Origin: 630D-37 sp037478835
GTDB lineage: Bacteria > Chloroflexota > Anaerolineae > Anaerolineales > Villigracilaceae
NCBI GenBank assembly: GCA_037478835.1
Contig: JBBFLV010000005.1
Location: 124,001-188,000 of the forward strand
Direction of reading: 5' to 3'
DNA: 64,000 bases
A program made the translations under genes and the position numbers. The notes under the pieces are model-generated. The model saw only the letters and a list, made by a program, of their open reading frames with translations. It ran no database searches and was not told where the DNA came from. Of the stretch, positions 17,095 to 25,282 are shown in pieces. Numbering within the stretch: the first letter of the stretch is position 1; each line of letters begins with the position of its first letter.

Positions 17095-17806
17095 GCGAAC
17101 CTCCAGGGAGGGATTGAAAAGAAGCGCCACGGCGCGCTCGCCGCAACGTTAGATCGGTGAAGACAAACCCATCGCGGGTAACCCTGCGGCCGATGCGGAT
17201 CGGGATCGGCCGGCGAAAGATTGGCCCGGCGAAGCAAAAGGTGTGGAATTCGCCGCGCTCCCCACAGGGGTCTACCTGGGGTGGCAGATCGCGCAGGAAC
17301 TGTTCATCGAACGATCGGGCGGCGAAGGAGGGGGAAAGCTGCTGCGGGTCCACAGTGATCACCACGGCGCGCAGGTCGGCGGCGATCATCTCCTGTGCCA
17401 GGCGCCGCGTTTCCAGCCCCCAAAGCGGGAAGAGGGGATGAATGCCGCTCCCTTCCAGCAAGCGCTCCCGATAGGCGCGCACATCTTCGAGGAAAAGATC
17501 GCCGAAGGCGAGGTGGGTAATGCCCTGGGCTTTGGCCTGCTCTAGCGCTTCCCGCATGCGCTGTTCGTAGATCGCATTCGAGCACGGGAACGGCAGCTCG
17601 ACCTTCCAGAGCGGTAGTCCGGCGGCTTGTGCTTGGGCTTCCACCAGCTCCATGCGCACCGCATGCATGGCGACGCGCCGATTGGCGCCGTTGAACGTGG
17701 TGAGCAAGCCACCGATCTCGAAATCCGCCGCCTGTTGCAGGCGATAGAGCGTCCATGCGCTATCTTTGCCGGAGCTCCAGGAAAGCAGCACGCGCCCGCG
17801 GATCAT
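17063..17806 (-). CDS. PP-loop ATPase related to diphthine-ammonia ligase (COG2102-like)
   Basis: 247 residues. The N-terminal PP-loop SSGKDS (11-16) adenylates a substrate. Downstream, FGDLFLEDVRAYRE, HPLFPLWGLETRRLAQEMI and DPCGERGEFHTFCFAGPIF match the Dph6-like amidoligase/adenine-nucleotide hydrolase family. Bacteria do not make diphthamide, so the substrate must differ. The ATG overlaps the stop of the receptor-like gene (ATGA), and the gene's own end overlaps the adenosyltransferase, all in a B12-riboswitch operon. A role in corrinoid side-chain amidation or remodelling is possible but is inference. Confidence 0.8.
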   Translation of the reverse strand: MIRGRVLLSWSSGKDSAWTLYRLQQAADFEIGGLLTTFNGANRRVAMHAVRMELVEAQAQAAGLPLWKVELPFPCSNAIYEQRMREALEQAKAQGITHLAFGDLFLEDVRAYRERLLEGSGIHPLFPLWGLETRRLAQEMIAADLRAVVITVDPQQLSPSFAARSFDEQFLRDLPPQVDPCGERGEFHTFCFAGPIFRRPIPIRIGRRVTRDGFVFTDLTLRRARRGASFQSLPGGSHAPSDENLHP

Positions 17807-18609
17807 TGGATACACTCCCAAATCCGTTCGTGCAGCCACTGTGCCGCGGCCATCATCGAAGGGCCATCGTGGATGATATTGTGACCCGGCGAAATATCTG
17901 CCTGGATGACGGGGAGCTGCCAGCCGCGCTCGCGGCAGAGATCGGCGGCCTGGACGGGGAACTCCGGCTCGGAATAGACCAGGAAGATCTGCGGCCGGCG
18001 ACGTTGCGCTTCGGCCAGGTCGAGGCTCAGGTAGCCTTTGCGCACCTCGCCAAAGATGTTCTCACCACCGGCGACCTGGATCAGATCGTGGATGAAGGTC
18101 AATCCGCCGGCCATGCGCACATGCCGACCGAACCAGATTTCGGCATAGACCCGCGGCCGAGGATCGGGCGCACGGGATTCGAGGTCGAGGAAGCGTTGTT
18201 GCCACGTGCGGATCAGGGCGCGCGCCGCCGGCAGATCGTCCATCAGGGCACCGAGCAGCAGGATGTTCTCGAAGATGCCGTGCAGGCTATTCGGCAAAGG
18301 GAAAACGTAAACCGGCAGACCGGCGCGGTGCAGTTTGCGCGCCAGCCCGCGCTGAACCCCGGTTGTGATCAGGATCAGATCGGGATTGACCTGGCGCAAC
18401 AGCTCTTCGTTGACGCTCAGGTAATCGCCGACGATCGGCACGTGCAGATCGGGAGTGAAGTTCGGGCACCAGCTGGAAATGCCGGCAATCGCTTCGGCAT
18501 AGCCCATGTGGACGAGGGCCTCGGTCAGTCCGGAAGCCAGGGAGACCACGCGCTGCGGCTTTTGGGGCACTTCGACGAAATCGCCCAAGGGATCGCAATA
18601 CACTTTCAT
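17803..18609 (-). CDS. BtuF-like corrinoid-binding protein without signal peptide
   Basis: 268 residues of the helical-backbone substrate-binding family (BtuF/FhuD type): RVVSLASGLTEALVHMG, a DLILITTGVQR segment, then the long backbone helix and GGENIFGEVRKGYLSLDLAEAQRR. Unlike the usual periplasmic or lipoprotein members, it begins MKVYCDPLGDFVEVP with no signal sequence or lipobox, so it should be cytoplasmic. The start overlaps the ATPase stop (ATGA). It may accept corrinoid from the transporter or buffer it inside the cell; this is inference. Confidence 0.8.
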   Translation of the reverse strand: MKVYCDPLGDFVEVPQKPQRVVSLASGLTEALVHMGYAEAIAGISSWCPNFTPDLHVPIVGDYLSVNEELLRQVNPDLILITTGVQRGLARKLHRAGLPVYVFPLPNSLHGIFENILLLGALMDDLPAARALIRTWQQRFLDLESRAPDPRPRVYAEIWFGRHVRMAGGLTFIHDLIQVAGGENIFGEVRKGYLSLDLAEAQRRRPQIFLVYSEPEFPVQAADLCRERGWQLPVIQADISPGHNIIHDGPSMMAAAQWLHERIWECIQ

Positions 18610-19658
18610 GATTCACCATCCATCAACGGTCTACCGTCCACGGTCCGCTCTTTACGGTCTACCGTCCACGGTCTATCGTCCTTTTTCATAAATTCGATCA
18701 ATTCGCCCAGAGAATCAAATTCCCGTCGACCTTGTGCGGTGGTCACCTGCCAGCGCGGCCCCGGCAGGACTTGAACGGTCGGCAGCGAATGGACAACGCC
18801 GTTATACACTTGGTATCCTAAGCGTTCTAAGGCGCGCCAGGTCCAGGCCATGGCCACGCCTTCGCCATCATGGCTCAGATGCACCGTGCCGAGGGTGGGA
18901 GTATGCAGGCGGAAGGTGCCGATGGTGGCATCGAATTCGATGCCTTCGCGACGAAAGGCGCGCTCCAGCGCCCCGTTGAGCGCCAATTCCTCCGGTATGC
19001 CGACCTCCAACGTGCCTTCCGCGGAGAGCACCCATAGACGATCGGCCAGGCGCAGTGCCAGATCGAGGTCATGGATCGAGAGAAGGACGGCACAGCCGGT
19101 TTGACGTGCCAGGCGCCGTAGCAAACGCAGGGTCTCGATGCGGCGCGGCAGGTCGAGGAAAGCGGTCGGCTCGTCCAGGAGCAGGACCTGGGGCTCCTGC
19201 GCCAGGGCACGGGCGATGAGCACCCGTTGACGTTCGCCATCGCTCAGCTCATGGAAGAAGCGATCGGCTAGCGAAAGGCTATCGGTGTATTCCAGCGCGC
19301 GGCGAATGGCGGCATGATCGCGCGCCCGCAAGAGCCCAAACCAGTTCGTATACGGATGGCGCCCCAGCGAGACCAGGGTATAAACCGGAAGATGCCCGAC
19401 TTCCAGGCGCGTGGTGAGCACCACGGCCAGGTGACGCGCCAGCTCAGAGGCCGGCATGGAATGGATATCGCGTCCGTTGAGGAGCACCTTGCCGCCGAGC
19501 GCCGGCTGCATGCCGGCCAGGGTGCGTAACAAGGTGGATTTGCCAACTCCGTTCGGGCCGAGCAGACAGACCATTTCGCCGGGACGGAGCTCAAGGTCCA
19601 GATTGGAGGCGAGCGGCTTGCGCGGATAACCGATGGTCAGGGAACGGGTGATCAACAT
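18606..19658 (-). CDS. btuD: Cobalamin ABC transporter ATP-binding protein
   Basis: 350 residues. Walker A GPNGVGKSTL (about 36-45), signature LSDGERQR (about 136-143) and Walker B VLLLDEPTAFLD. The FecE/BtuD-type ATPase core occupies about 1-255. A further 70 residues (HLSHDGEGVAMAWTWRALERLGYQ onward) resemble the C-terminal extension of some such ATPases. The final residues, reading DDRPWTVDRKERTVDGRP and a short tail, come from a heptamer repeat. The start lies one base after the permease stop. The substrate assignment rests on the B12 riboswitch and adenosyltransferase in the operon. Confidence 0.88.
   Translation of the reverse strand: MLITRSLTIGYPRKPLASNLDLELRPGEMVCLLGPNGVGKSTLLRTLAGMQPALGGKVLLNGRDIHSMPASELARHLAVVLTTRLEVGHLPVYTLVSLGRHPYTNWFGLLRARDHAAIRRALEYTDSLSLADRFFHELSDGERQRVLIARALAQEPQVLLLDEPTAFLDLPRRIETLRLLRRLARQTGCAVLLSIHDLDLALRLADRLWVLSAEGTLEVGIPEELALNGALERAFRREGIEFDATIGTFRLHTPTLGTVHLSHDGEGVAMAWTWRALERLGYQVYNGVVHSLPTVQVLPGPRWQVTTAQGRREFDSLGELIEFMKKDDRPWTVDRKERTVDGRPLMDGES
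18613..18681 (-). repeat. Heptamer repeat locus 5, inside a coding sequence
   Basis: On the minus strand the units run GATAGACCG, TGGACGG, TAGACCG, a broken stretch, then ACCGTGG, ACGGTAG and ACCGTTG. They lie in frame at the 3' end of the transporter ATPase gene and encode its last 24 or so residues. Confidence 0.88.
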
Positions 19659-19659
19659 A

Positions 19660-20697
19660 TCAGGAAGCAAACGTCCGGCGCAGTTCTCTCTGGCGCAGAA
19701 TGATCCACAAGATGACCGGCACACCGAAGAGTGACATGACGACGTTGAGCGGCAAGACCCGTTGACTACCGGGCATTTGGGCGATGAGATCGGCGAGCAG
19801 GGCAAAGGTGGAGCCCATCAGCATGACGGCCGGCATGAGGGTGCGATGATCGGCGGTGTGGAAGAGGGCGCGCGTGACGTGCGGCACCGCCACGCCGACG
19901 AACCAAATCGGGCCGCAAAAGGCCGTGGAAGCGCCGGCCAGTAAGGAAGCGCTGAGGATGATCCAGAAGCGGGCACGGCGCACGTTCAGGCCCAGGGAAC
20001 GGGCATATTCATCTCCCAAGAGCAGGGCGTTCAGCGGTTTGACCATGGCCAGGGAGAGGATCAGTCCCAGCCCGATCGCCGAGGCGAAAACGGGCATGTG
20101 CGTCCAGGTCAGGCCGCCGAAGCTACCGGAGGCCCAAAGGCTCATAGCTTGGACGCGTTCGGGGCGGCTGAAGTAGATCAAGAGGCTGACGATGGCATTC
20201 GCCAAGTAGCCGAACATCAGCCCGCTGATGAGTAGAACAAGGGTGTTTTGCACGCGTCGCGCCAGGAGCAGAACGGCGGCCAACACCAGACTCGCTCCCA
20301 GGCTGGCGGCCGCGGCCAGGGTGAAACTGCCGAGCAGGCTCAGGCCGGCAATGAAGGTCAGCCCGCCGTGCACGCCGCTCCCCAGGATCACCAGCGCCAC
20401 GCCCACGCTGGCACCGGAGCTCACGCCCAGCACGAAGGGATCGGCCAACGGGTTGCGGAAGAGGGTTTGCATTTGCAGGCCGGCGGCGGAAAGCGCCGCG
20501 CCGACCAGGAGCGCAGTCAATGCCTTGGGCAGGCGAAACTGGAAGAGGATATCCGCCCAAGAGGCTTTGGCCGGCGCGCCGCCGAACAGGATACGAACCA
20601 CCTGCTCGAACGGGATCGATACCGAGCCAAAGGCCAGGCTGGTGGCAAAGGCGATCAAGAGCAGAAACAGGAGCAGAAAATAGAGCCAAGTACGCAT
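19660..20697 (-). CDS. btuC: Cobalamin ABC transporter permease (FecCD/BtuC family)
   Basis: 345 residues, about ten membrane helices. Family hallmarks are LPKALTALLVGAALSAAGLQMQTLFRNPLADPFVLGVSSGAS near 55-95 and the cytoplasmic GDEYARSLGLNVRRAR (about 227-242) that contacts the ATPase, then GPIWFVGVAVPHVTRAL. Full length. Transcribed from the riboswitch-controlled promoter; a stable hairpin lies between it and the upstream receptor gene. Confidence 0.9.
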   Translation of the reverse strand: MRTWLYFLLLFLLLIAFATSLAFGSVSIPFEQVVRILFGGAPAKASWADILFQFRLPKALTALLVGAALSAAGLQMQTLFRNPLADPFVLGVSSGASVGVALVILGSGVHGGLTFIAGLSLLGSFTLAAAASLGASLVLAAVLLLARRVQNTLVLLISGLMFGYLANAIVSLLIYFSRPERVQAMSLWASGSFGGLTWTHMPVFASAIGLGLILSLAMVKPLNALLLGDEYARSLGLNVRRARFWIILSASLLAGASTAFCGPIWFVGVAVPHVTRALFHTADHRTLMPAVMLMGSTFALLADLIAQMPGSQRVLPLNVVMSLFGVPVILWIILRQRELRRTFAS

Positions 20698-20710
20698 CGG
20701 AGGTTAGAGA

Positions 20711-20738
20711 GCCGGGCACCCTGGAGAGGGCACCCGGC
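20711..20738. other. Intercistronic hairpin between receptor and permease genes
   Basis: Arms GCCGGG/CCCGGC and CCCT/AGGG with a CA/CA internal loop. There is no T-run, so it is more likely an mRNA stabiliser or attenuator than a terminator. This could let the receptor be made in excess of the permease. Confidence 0.6.
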
Positions 20739-20749
20739 CGGGAGGCAGG

Positions 20750-22018
20750 TTACTTGAGAGGACGGTAGTAGATCAAGGTGTGATCGGGCAGGAGGTCCGG
20801 ATGGAAGATTTTGATCAGATCGGCCAGGACGAGCTCCGGGTGGGCAACGGCGGTTTCGTAATAGTCGTTGCCGCCCTGGGGGGTGACTTTGGCATCGTTG
20901 TTCCAGACGTTGCCTTTCTGGAAAGCGGCGAATTCGACAAAGCGCGGATCGGCGGCTTTGAGGTCTTCCAGGGTGGAGAAGAAACCGACGTTCAGCCAGA
21001 AATCGGCATCCTTTGCCCGTTCAAAGACGGCCTCGAAGGAGAGGGAGAGGCTGCCGGTGGAGGGATCATCAGCCCACAGGTAGTTTGCGCCGGCATCTTT
21101 GAAGAGGGTCGCTACGTAGCTACGGCCACCGGGCATGTACCAGGTGCCTTGATAGGGCGTATTGGCAAAGACGCTCGGCTTTTCGGCCAGGTTGGCGGTC
21201 AGGCGCGCGAGCTCGGTGTATTTCTTTTGCGTTTCGGCAAAGAGCGCTTCGGCGGCAGCTTCCTTGTTGAAGAAGAGGGCGATGTATTTGCCCCATTCGG
21301 CGCGCCCGAGCGGTGAAGTATCCATCCATTCCGCGTTGAGCGCGACCTTCAAGCCGGCCTTAAGCAGGACGGGATGGGCGTCATATTCCGGCGCGCCGGA
21401 GCCGTAGGCCATGATCAGATCGGGCTGCAACTCTAGCGCTTTTTCCACATTGATGCCTGCTCCGTAGCCCAGCGTGGCCAGTTTGCCTTCTTCGGCCATC
21501 TTGAGCACTTTCGGATTGCTCACATAGGTGGTGTCATCCACAGCGACCAGCCGATCCAGCACGCCGAGCTCATCCAGGAACGGCAGATAGGTGGTGGAGA
21601 GGGTGACGATGGTGCGTACCGGGACCTCGATGATCTCTTCCGGCCGGAAGCCTTCCGGTGCCGGGGTGCCGCATTGGACGAGCGCATAGCGGATCGGTTC
21701 GGTGGCGCCGGGCCAGGGGGTGGCGATCGTCACCACTTTGTAGTGCTTGTGATATTCCACGCTCAGGTTTTGGGCGTGGGTGATGGTCACCTTTTCAGGG
21801 AAGTAATCCACCGCCGGATCGTATCCTCCCTCCGGCACACAGCTATCCGTCAGATTGTTTTGCGGGATGAACGGCGCGGACGTGGCCGTAGCGGTCGGCA
21901 ACGGGGTGGACGTAGCGGCGGGAATCGGCGTAGCCGTAGGGGGGAGCGGCGTGGCCTGGCCGCAGGCGGCCAAGAACAGGGTAAGGGCGAAAAGCAAAGT
22001 CAGTGTTTTGCGAAGCAT
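20750..22018 (-). CDS. btuF: Cobalamin ABC transporter substrate-binding lipoprotein
   Basis: 422 residues. The signal peptide ends in the lipobox LAAC (Cys19), followed by a Thr/Pro-rich spacer (about 22-50) that lifts the receptor off the membrane. The binding domain has the helical-backbone family features VRTIVTLSTTYLPFLDELGVLDRLVAVDD and LQPDLIMAYGSG. The ATG at 22018 has a GGAGGA site; upstream in-frame codons lie in the riboswitch leader. First gene after the B12 riboswitch. An alternative ligand such as another corrinoid or iron chelate cannot be excluded from the protein alone. Confidence 0.9.
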   Translation of the reverse strand: MLRKTLTLLFALTLFLAACGQATPLPPTATPIPAATSTPLPTATATSAPFIPQNNLTDSCVPEGGYDPAVDYFPEKVTITHAQNLSVEYHKHYKVVTIATPWPGATEPIRYALVQCGTPAPEGFRPEEIIEVPVRTIVTLSTTYLPFLDELGVLDRLVAVDDTTYVSNPKVLKMAEEGKLATLGYGAGINVEKALELQPDLIMAYGSGAPEYDAHPVLLKAGLKVALNAEWMDTSPLGRAEWGKYIALFFNKEAAAEALFAETQKKYTELARLTANLAEKPSVFANTPYQGTWYMPGGRSYVATLFKDAGANYLWADDPSTGSLSLSFEAVFERAKDADFWLNVGFFSTLEDLKAADPRFVEFAAFQKGNVWNNDAKVTPQGGNDYYETAVAHPELVLADLIKIFHPDLLPDHTLIYYRPLK

Positions 22019-22051
22019 AGACTCCTCCAAGTCGGTTGAATTGGCGAACGC

Positions 22052-22079
22052 AAAAACCCCTGCCGCAGAGACAGGGGGG
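22052..22079 (-). terminator. Expression-platform terminator of the cobalamin riboswitch
   Basis: On the minus strand CCCCTG and CAGGGG form a stem with a nine-base loop followed by TTTTTG. It sits between aptamer and start codon, as expected for transcriptional attenuation when B12 is bound. Confidence 0.75.
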
Positions 22080-22137
22080 AGGAGAGCCAGTCCAACAATG
22101 GCGTTCTCCACCTCCTTTCCGCGAGAGTGTGGGAACA

Positions 22138-22264
22138 CGCATCAAGGCGGGCGACCTGGCTCGGTCAGTGCCTGTGCCTGACCTTACAGTTGCGGGACAG
22201 CGCCGGACTCTCACCGGCTTCGCCTTTCAGCCCTCCCATCCGGGGGGTGGGGCACCTTGACGCA
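22138..22264 (-). ncRNA. Cobalamin (B12) riboswitch aptamer
   Basis: Reading the minus strand, the conserved core has GCCGGTGAGAGTCCGGC followed by GTCCCGCAACTGTAAG, the B12-box signature, in a leader of the right length. The ends, 22264-22255 and 22147-22138, pair over ten positions counting two G-U pairs, forming P1. It precedes a cobalamin transporter and adenosyltransferase operon, so repression by adenosylcobalamin is expected. Confidence 0.93.
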
Positions 22265-22285
22265 GTATGAATCAGTTGTGCTGAC

Positions 22286-22291
22286 ATTATA
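22286..22291 (-). promoter_or_regulatory. -10 box of the cobalamin operon promoter
   Basis: A perfect TATAAT on the minus strand, 22 bases before the aptamer begins. No convincing -35 is seen. Confidence 0.55.
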
Positions 22292-22525
22292 CTACAAAAC
22301 CTTTAGCGTTTTCCCGGCTATGCTCTAGAAGTCTGGGGCTCGATTCAATCGGACGTCAAGCGCGGTGTATTGAAGAATGCATGTTGTACAAAGCCAATGA
22401 CGTGAGGAAAACACAGGAAATCAACAGGATGGATCTCTGCAAAATTTGAATTTATTTCGTCCAAACAAGTGTAAAACAACAATGAAAACAGGCTGTGTTT
22501 CCTAAAGCTTATTGTTGTCCATGGG

Positions 22526-22554
22526 TTGACAAGGGGGGGATTTTGTTATAAAAA
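22526..22554 (+). promoter_or_regulatory. Probable speDE promoter
   Basis: TTGACA (22526-22531) with TAAAAA (22549-22554) at 17 bases, or TATAAA at 15. It lies in an AT-richer divergent gap (22292-22616) that otherwise holds nothing recognisable. The 60-base leader contains a weak GCCCT/AGGGC pairing of unknown meaning. Confidence 0.6.
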
Positions 22555-22616
22555 TAACACGCCCTTTCGTGAGAGCACCTTGCGGGAGGGCATATCTTAT
22601 CTCCAGTGGAGGGAAA

Positions 22617-23021
22617 ATGGAACGCCTCAAGCTTGGCGAACATTACATCTGCGATTTCTCCCACTGTGACCGCGAGCTGCTACTCGATAGTGAGCGCTGT
22701 CATGCGCTGTTTTCACAGGCGGTGCGCGAAAGCGGTCTCACTGTTGTGGATGAAGGACTGTACAAGTTCAGTCCGCATGGGTTTACCTCGTTTTTGCTCT
22801 TGGCCGAATCCCATGCCAGTCTACACGCCTGGCCGGAATATGGCTATTGCGCCATCGACCTCTTCACCTGTAACTTGAGCCTGGACATCATGCCGCTTAT
22901 CGAGGAACTGCGGCACCTGTTCGGCGCTCAGACGGTTGAAATCCGTAAGGTAGAGCGTGAAGCAAATGTCGATCGGGTCACAATGCCGGAGCCATACCTT
23001 GCAACCGGGTGGGCGGCATGA
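22617..23021 (+). CDS. speD: S-adenosylmethionine decarboxylase proenzyme
   Basis: Makes decarboxylated SAM, the aminopropyl donor for spermidine. 134 residues of the short prokaryotic class. The self-cleavage site is in AESHASLHAWPEYGYCAIDLF: the chain breaks before the Ser of ESH to give the pyruvoyl cofactor. The ATG at 22617 is preferred to an upstream in-frame start at 22569. It shares ATGA with speE, forming a two-gene polyamine operon. Confidence 0.95.
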   Translation: MERLKLGEHYICDFSHCDRELLLDSERCHALFSQAVRESGLTVVDEGLYKFSPHGFTSFLLLAESHASLHAWPEYGYCAIDLFTCNLSLDIMPLIEELRHLFGAQTVEIRKVEREANVDRVTMPEPYLATGWAA

Positions 23022-23848
23022 ACGTCTGGTTCACCGAAATTCTCTATGGATTTTTGCGCACCGGGTTGCGCGTGAAGCGCGTTCTGGCCGAGGAACAGAC
23101 GCCTTATCAGCACATTGCCATCCTGGAAACTGAGTTCTTCGGGCGCGTCCTGACTTTAGATAACGTTATCCAGCTCACCGAACGGGATAACATGGGGTAT
23201 CACGAAATGATCACCCATATCCCGATGCTGGCGGTGGATTCCCCACGGCGCGTGCTGATCGTCGGTGGTGGCGATGGTGGGACGTTGCAACAGGTGCTGC
23301 GCTACCCCTCGGTGGAAGAAGTGGTGGTGTGTGAGTTGGATCAACGCGTGGTCGAGCTCTCGCGCCAGTATTTCCCTTTCTTTGGCGATCCCTGGAGCGA
23401 TCCGCGGGTAAAACTGGTCATTCGCGATGCGTTTGAATACATGCAGGAGAATCCCGGCCAGTTTGATGTGATCCTTTCCGATACCACCGACCCGATCGGC
23501 ATGGCCGAACGGCTCTTTTCGGATGAATTCTATCGCCTGATGGTGGCGGCATTGACCCCCTCCGGGGCCGCGGCTACTCAATGTGAGCAGATGTTCTTCG
23601 ATACGGCGCTGATCAAGCGCATCTATTATACGGCGAAGCAGCTGGTCAAGCATCCTGCCTACTACTATGCTCACGTTCCCACCTATCCGGGGGGCGTGCT
23701 TGGTTTCATGTACGTTTCGAATGTCCCCTGGACGAACGGGCTCGACAAGCCCTATCCACCGGGCGAGAATCGCTATCTCAACCCGCAGATCCATCGCGCT
23801 GCTTTTGCCCTGCCTGAATTCTTCCGCCGCGCTCTGGAAGAGGAATAG
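23018..23848 (+). CDS. speE: Polyamine aminopropyltransferase (spermidine synthase)
   Basis: Transfers the aminopropyl group from decarboxylated SAM to putrescine. 276 residues with the nucleotide-binding VLIVGGGDGGTLQQVLRYPSVEEVVVCELD, the catalytic region ILSDTTDPIG and QLTERDNMGYHEM. The start overlaps the speD stop (ATGA). In the D-T-T-D-P-I-G region the usual S-x-D-P is DTTDP, within the known range. The product could be spermidine or a longer polyamine. Confidence 0.94.
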   Translation: MNVWFTEILYGFLRTGLRVKRVLAEEQTPYQHIAILETEFFGRVLTLDNVIQLTERDNMGYHEMITHIPMLAVDSPRRVLIVGGGDGGTLQQVLRYPSVEEVVVCELDQRVVELSRQYFPFFGDPWSDPRVKLVIRDAFEYMQENPGQFDVILSDTTDPIGMAERLFSDEFYRLMVAALTPSGAAATQCEQMFFDTALIKRIYYTAKQLVKHPAYYYAHVPTYPGGVLGFMYVSNVPWTNGLDKPYPPGENRYLNPQIHRAAFALPEFFRRALEEE

Positions 23849-23873
23849 CCTTAAAGGCGAGTCCCTCCTGCGA

Positions 23874-23901
23874 TTGCTCTTTGCACCTCCTGTGCTACAA
23901 T
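23874..23901 (+). promoter_or_regulatory. Promoter of the universal stress protein gene
   Basis: TTGCTC (23874-23879), a 16-base spacer and TACAAT (23896-23901), followed by a GGAGG site and ATG at 23920. Confidence 0.65.
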
Positions 23902-23919
23902 ATGCGCAGGAGGTGTTTT

Positions 23920-24345
23920 ATGTATTCCCGCATTCTGGTAGCAGTGGATGGTTCTGAGCATAGTTTGAAGGCGGCACGTGTCGCCGCCGAGTTGGCGCGC
24001 CAGCTCAACGCCACAGAGTTGCGCGTGGTGGTCGCTTTTGACCCCTTGCCTTCCTACCTTGGCGAGCCCAACCTGCAAGCGGCGATCAACGCCCGCTTGG
24101 ACGAAGCCCAGCGAGTCATGGAAAGAGCGTTGCAGGTGATCGGCCCGATGCCGGAAGGCGTTTTGCGCACCGAAATCCTGGAAGGTCCGGCAGCGGAGGC
24201 CATTCTCCAGGTGGCCGAAACGCACCGGAGCGATCTGATCGTCATGGGTTCGCGTGGGTTGGGACGGTTCACCGGGCTTCTTTTGGGCAGCCAGAGCCAA
24301 AAAGTGGTACAGCATGCTTCCTGCCCGGTGTTGATCGTGCGCTGA
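23920..24345 (+). CDS. Universal stress protein (UspA family)
   Basis: 141 residues, single Usp domain. It starts MYSRILVAVDGSEHSLKAA, and the ATP-binding loop near the C-terminus is GSRGLGRFTGLLLGSQSQ, matching the G-2x-G-9x-G(S) pattern, so nucleotide binding is likely. A GGAGG site lies before the ATG at 23920. It has its own promoter. Physiological role is not readable from sequence. Confidence 0.92.
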   Translation: MYSRILVAVDGSEHSLKAARVAAELARQLNATELRVVVAFDPLPSYLGEPNLQAAINARLDEAQRVMERALQVIGPMPEGVLRTEILEGPAAEAILQVAETHRSDLIVMGSRGLGRFTGLLLGSQSQKVVQHASCPVLIVR

Positions 24346-24391
24346 TCGTTGCCCGAATGCGTTTCACAATCTCAAATTTCACGAGGAAAAT

Positions 24392-25282
24392 ATGCTACGA
24401 GTCGGATATATCGGCCTGGGACTCATGGGCAAGGCCATTGCTACGAATATTTTAAAAGCCGGCTTTCCGCTCGTCGTACACAACCGCTCGCGCGCGGCTG
24501 TTGATGAGCTGGTAGCCCAGGGAGCGAAAGCCGCATTCTCCCCTGCCGATGTGGCGGCACAGGTGGATGTGGTGTTCACCAATTTGCCGGATTCGCCCGA
24601 TGTGGAACAGGTCGCCTTGGGCGAGAAGGGAATTATTGAAGGTGCACATCCGGGGTTGATCTTTGTGGATAATTCAACCATTAAACCAGCCACCGCCCGT
24701 CACATTGCCCGCGTGCTGGGGGAAAAAGGCGTCCTCTGCCTGGATGCACCGGTTTCCGGTGGGGATATCGGCGCCCGCAATGCCACGCTGACGATCATGG
24801 TCGGCGGCCCGGCAGAAGCCTTAGAAAAAGTGATGCCGGTCTTCCGGGCCATGGGCAAAACGGTGACCCATGTCGGCGAAAGCGGAGCCGGCCAGGTGGC
24901 AAAAGCGGCCAATCAGATCATGGTGGCGGCTCAGATGGTGGCGATGGGGGAGTTGCTTATCTTTGCTCAAAAAGCCGGCGTCGACCCGCGCAAGGTAGTC
25001 GAGGCGATCAAAGGCGGTGCGGCGCAATGCTGGACGTTGGATGTCAAGCCGCCGCGCTTGTTCGCCGGCAATCGTCAGCCGGGGTTCAAGGCGTATATGA
25101 TGGAAAAGGACCTGGGAATTGTCCTGGAAACGGCGCGCGAATACGGCATTCCCCTGCCTTCGGCCGCGCTGGATGCCCAACTCTTCCGTGCCATGCTGGA
25201 AATGGGATTGGGTGATTTGGATAATTCGGCCGTGATCGCCGTACTGGAGCAACTGGCCGGAGTGAGGTTGGTAGAAGGATGA
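24392..25282 (+). CDS. NAD(P)-dependent beta-hydroxyacid dehydrogenase (tartronate semialdehyde reductase / HIBADH family)
   Basis: 296 residues. The Rossmann motif VGYIGLGLMGKAIATNILKAG opens the protein, DAPVSGGDIGARNATLTIMVGG is the substrate-binding region, and GAGQVAKAANQIMVA contains the catalytic lysine (about 171). Closest in pattern to GarR/GlxR tartronate semialdehyde reductases and 3-hydroxyisobutyrate dehydrogenases, which cannot be separated by eye. The stop overlaps the start of the YitT gene. Confidence 0.9.
   Translation: MLRVGYIGLGLMGKAIATNILKAGFPLVVHNRSRAAVDELVAQGAKAAFSPADVAAQVDVVFTNLPDSPDVEQVALGEKGIIEGAHPGLIFVDNSTIKPATARHIARVLGEKGVLCLDAPVSGGDIGARNATLTIMVGGPAEALEKVMPVFRAMGKTVTHVGESGAGQVAKAANQIMVAAQMVAMGELLIFAQKAGVDPRKVVEAIKGGAAQCWTLDVKPPRLFAGNRQPGFKAYMMEKDLGIVLETAREYGIPLPSAALDAQLFRAMLEMGLGDLDNSAVIAVLEQLAGVRLVEG

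Noticed and set aside
22560..22616. Riboswitch in the speDE leader
   Set aside because: Only a weak five-base pairing is visible in a 60-base leader; no known aptamer core.
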